A DNA stretch of 7,978 nt from JANXVV01 sp038230975. GTDB lineage: Bacteria; Planctomycetota; Phycisphaerae; Tepidisphaerales; Tepidisphaeraceae. The stretch spans positions 1 through 7,978 of the forward strand of contig JBBRMF010000243.1 in the NCBI GenBank assembly GCA_038230975.1. Reading direction: 5' to 3'. The notes beneath the pieces were generated by a model, which did not search any database, was not told the DNA's origin, and saw nothing but the letters and a program-made list of their open reading frames with translations. Shown in pieces: positions 6,183-7,978 of the stretch; the stretch's first letter is position 1, and each line of letters begins with the position of its first letter. The translations under genes were made by a program, and so were the position numbers.

Positions 6183-7382
6183 CTATTCCGCGGCAAACTT
6201 ATACACCGTGAGCTGCTGATATTTATCCCCCGGGCGTAACACGGTCGAAGGAAACGCCGGATGATTCGGTGAATCGGGGAAGTGCTGCGTTTCCAGGCAC
6301 AACGCGTCATTTTTTTCGTACTTTTTACCCCCGATACCGGCCGTTTTTCCGTCGAGGAAGTTACCGGTGTAGAGCTGCACGCCCGGCTGCGTGGTCCATA
6401 CTTCCATCGTGCGGCCGCTCTTGGGATCTTTGACCTTTGCGGCCATCGTCAACTTTCCACCCCCGCCGTTGATGACATAGTTGTGGTCATATCCACCGGG
6501 AGTGGCGCCCGGAACCTGAGCGAAGCGTTCCCCAATCGCATGAGGCGTGGTGAAATCCATCGGTGTGCCCTTCACGTCTTTCAATTCACCCGTCGGAATG
6601 GACGTTGCATCAACGGGTGTGAATTGGTCGGCATTGATCGTCACAATTGCGTCGAGGATCGTTCCGCTGTTCTCACCGGCCAGGTTGAAATAGCTGTGAT
6701 TCGTAAGATTGAGAACGGTGGATTTATCCGTGGTGGACTCGTAGGCGATCTTCAACTCACTCTTGTCGGTCAAAGTATACGTCACGGAATTGGTTAGCGT
6801 GCCTGGATATCCTTCTTCGCCGTCTTTGCTCACGTAGGTCAGTTTAACTGAAAGGCCATCGGCGGTGGTCATTGATCCGGTTTTCCATACGACCTTGTCA
6901 AACCCTTTGGTTCCACCGTGCAGGCTGTTTGGGCCGTTGTTGATGGCCAAACTGTATCCGTTCCCATCCAACGTGAATTTTCCCTTGGCGATGCGATTCG
7001 CATATCGTCCGGCGATTGCGCCAAAGAAGGGATGCCCGGCCAGATATTGCTCGAGATTGTTGAAGCCAAGGACGACATCCGCCGACTTCCCCGATTTATC
7101 CGGCACATGAATTTCCGTGACAATCGCGCCGTAGGTCATGATCTTGACGGTCATGCCTTTGGAGTTGGTCAGGGTGTAAAGATCAACCTGTTCACCTTCG
7201 TGTGTCTTACCGAAATTGGATCTGTTGATGCCCATCTTGGCTGCTTCCTTATTGTGATCGAACTTCTCTTCCACATTCGCGACTGCGTCTTTTGTCGCCT
7301 GGCACCCGGAATTCAGCAACATCGCCGTTCCGAGGACAGTTGCTGAAAACGATCTCGCTGCAAGTCTGCCGTACCGTGTCAT
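6183..7382 (-). CDS. galM: Aldose 1-epimerase (mutarotase), exported, probable lipoprotein
   Basis: This 399-residue member of the galactose mutarotase family interconverts alpha and beta anomers of aldoses. Landmarks are GRYANRIAKGKF (125-136, substrate Arg), NSLHGG with H155, LNLTNHSYFNL with catalytic acid H229, GGYDHNY with D299, and LCLETQHFPDSPNHP with catalytic base E364. All key residues are present. The enzymatic domain begins near residue 60 and has full family length. The N-terminus (1-27) has early arginines, a hydrophobic run and LLNSGC, suggesting export and lipid attachment at C27. The lipobox is imperfect, with Asn at -3 and Leu at -4. Residues 28-60 look like a charged linker. 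ATG 7382 has AGGAG (7393-7389) six bases upstream. It is convergent with the heme dehydrogenase, and a shared role in periplasmic sugar oxidation is inferred. An extra-cytoplasmic mutarotase is less usual than the cytoplasmic Leloir enzyme. Confidence 0.93.
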   Translation of the reverse strand: MTRYGRLAARSFSATVLGTAMLLNSGCQATKDAVANVEEKFDHNKEAAKMGINRSNFGKTHEGEQVDLYTLTNSKGMTVKIMTYGAIVTEIHVPDKSGKSADVVLGFNNLEQYLAGHPFFGAIAGRYANRIAKGKFTLDGNGYSLAINNGPNSLHGGTKGFDKVVWKTGSMTTADGLSVKLTYVSKDGEEGYPGTLTNSVTYTLTDKSELKIAYESTTDKSTVLNLTNHSYFNLAGENSGTILDAIVTINADQFTPVDATSIPTGELKDVKGTPMDFTTPHAIGERFAQVPGATPGGYDHNYVINGGGGKLTMAAKVKDPKSGRTMEVWTTQPGVQLYTGNFLDGKTAGIGGKKYEKNDALCLETQHFPDSPNHPAFPSTVLRPGDKYQQLTVYKFAAE

Positions 7383-7464
7383 GAAAGTCTCCTACTGGAT
7401 GTGATACTGTTTGGACAGGAATGGAGCCGTCTGTCATCGAATCAGGCAGACTCCGCCGTGATGT

Positions 7465-7493
7465 GTTATTTCAGAGGAGGGGGAAGATGTCAA
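7465..7493 (-). promoter_or_regulatory. Probable promoter of the epimerase gene
   Basis: On the minus strand, a perfect TTGACA (7493-7488) is followed after 17 bases by AATAAC (7470-7465), 4 of 6 matches to TATAAT. The predicted start is near 7458, giving a leader of about 75 bases. Within that leader, 7412-7454 can form a weak bulged stem (GGAG...TCTG with CAGACTCC on the plus strand). That may be chance. Confidence 0.55.
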
Positions 7494-7535
7494 ATGAACA
7501 CGCCGTTGGGAATCAACCTCGATCGCATTCCCGCG

Positions 7536-7571
7536 TATACTATTGACATTCAGTAGATGTGCGAGTGCATC
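7536..7571 (+). promoter_or_regulatory. Weak candidate promoter elements for the PSCyt1 gene
   Basis: The plus strand has TATACT at 7536-7541, a good -10 hexamer with no convincing -35 at the right distance. Immediately after it is a perfect TTGACA at 7543-7548 whose 17-base partner, TGCATC at 7566-7571, is poor. One of the two may drive the downstream gene, but neither forms a full consensus pair. The rest of 7383-7603 shows no other gene. Confidence 0.3.
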
Positions 7572-7603
7572 AGCACGTTTTCACGGTTGGGAGCCAAGGT
7601 ACG

Positions 7604-7978
7604 ATGGATTGGAACTCGGCAAAACAGAGTGGCATCAAGCTTCTTGTAGGATTCGGCCTTTGGGGGGTCTTCGCAGTAAAGCCCTTGAATGCGCAAGACG
7701 TGGCACGAAAGGTGTCGGCAGAGTCCGCTGTCTCTGCAAAGATCGACTTCGTCAACCAAATCCAGCCGATCCTCAAAACCGCCTGCTATGACTGTCACGG
7801 CCCCGAAAAGCAAAAAGGAAAACTGCGGCTGGATTCGCGCGAGCTTGCGTTGCAAGGCGGTGGTTCAGGGCCGGCGATCGTTCCGGGGAAGAGCAGCGAA
7901 AGTTATCTGATGAAGCGAATCCTCGGTGAAGGGGATGAAGACCGAATGCCCATCAAGCGCGATCCGCTGACGGCTGAG
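7604..7978 (+). CDS. PSCyt1-type planctomycete cytochrome c protein, N-terminal part
   Basis: The frame opens at ATG 7604, with AAGG four bases upstream, and remains open for 125 codons to the window edge, so the C-terminus is missing. Residues 1-31 form a signal peptide: Lys at 7 and 12, a hydrophobic core LLVGFGLWGVFAV, and likely cleavage near NAQ. From residue 47 the sequence follows the PSCyt1 pattern: IDFVNQIQPILKTACYDCHG with heme c motif C61-Y-D-C64-H65, then KGKLRLDS, IVPGKSSESYLMKRI, and RMP with M115 as probable axial ligand, then DPLTAE. In this family PSCyt1 is usually followed by DUF1549 (PSCyt2) and DUF1553 in a protein of about 700-1100 residues. Those parts would lie beyond 7978. 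The role is presumed periplasmic electron transfer or oxidation of unknown substrates. It is divergent from the epimerase. Confidence 0.9.
   Translation, partial: MDWNSAKQSGIKLLVGFGLWGVFAVKPLNAQDVARKVSAESAVSAKIDFVNQIQPILKTACYDCHGPEKQKGKLRLDSRELALQGGGSGPAIVPGKSSESYLMKRILGEGDEDRMPIKRDPLTAE

Overview
The window looks like chromosomal DNA of a Planctomycetota bacterium, or a related PVC-group member such as a verrucomicrobial lineage. The evidence is a giant secreted protein joining a Pirellula/Verrucomicrobium-type dehydrogenase propeller, HEAT-like repeats and a C-terminal CxxCH heme domain, followed by the start of a PSCyt1-type planctomycete cytochrome c protein. Both architectures are characteristic of PVC bacteria. 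Genus cannot be read from the sequence.

Layout. Positions 1-803 are a worn mobile-element edge on the minus strand. A truncated IS4-family transposase keeps its N-terminus and first catalytic Asp but loses homology near position 189. Just beyond it, a possible minus-strand gene starts at 66 and runs off the left edge. Positions 804-1035 are non-coding, with a cluster of short dyads. A tRNA-Thr(CGT) gene lies at 1036-1108 (minus) with a good sigma70-like promoter. A GT4 glycosyltransferase (1242-2492, plus) follows, then the 1140-residue dehydrogenase/HEAT/cytochrome protein (2581-6003, plus). A secreted, probably lipid-anchored, aldose 1-epimerase lies convergently (6183-7382, minus). A divergent promoter region leads to the PSCyt1 protein (7604 to the right edge, plus), which is cut by the window end.

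The least ordinary signal is a dispersed palindromic repeat of about 61-65 nt. One copy sits directly before the start codon of the large heme protein. The second lies between the convergent heme-protein and epimerase genes, nested inside a second, unrelated palindrome, making a 134-nt composite dyad. The copies keep their stems while their loops differ, which suggests selection or mobility acting on a folded structure.

Working together (inference): the periplasmic epimerase, the heme-linked dehydrogenase and the PSCyt1 protein would form an extracytoplasmic sugar-oxidation neighbourhood. The glycosyltransferase probably builds surface polysaccharide and need not belong to it. No defence system, CRISPR array or clearly new multi-gene system is visible.
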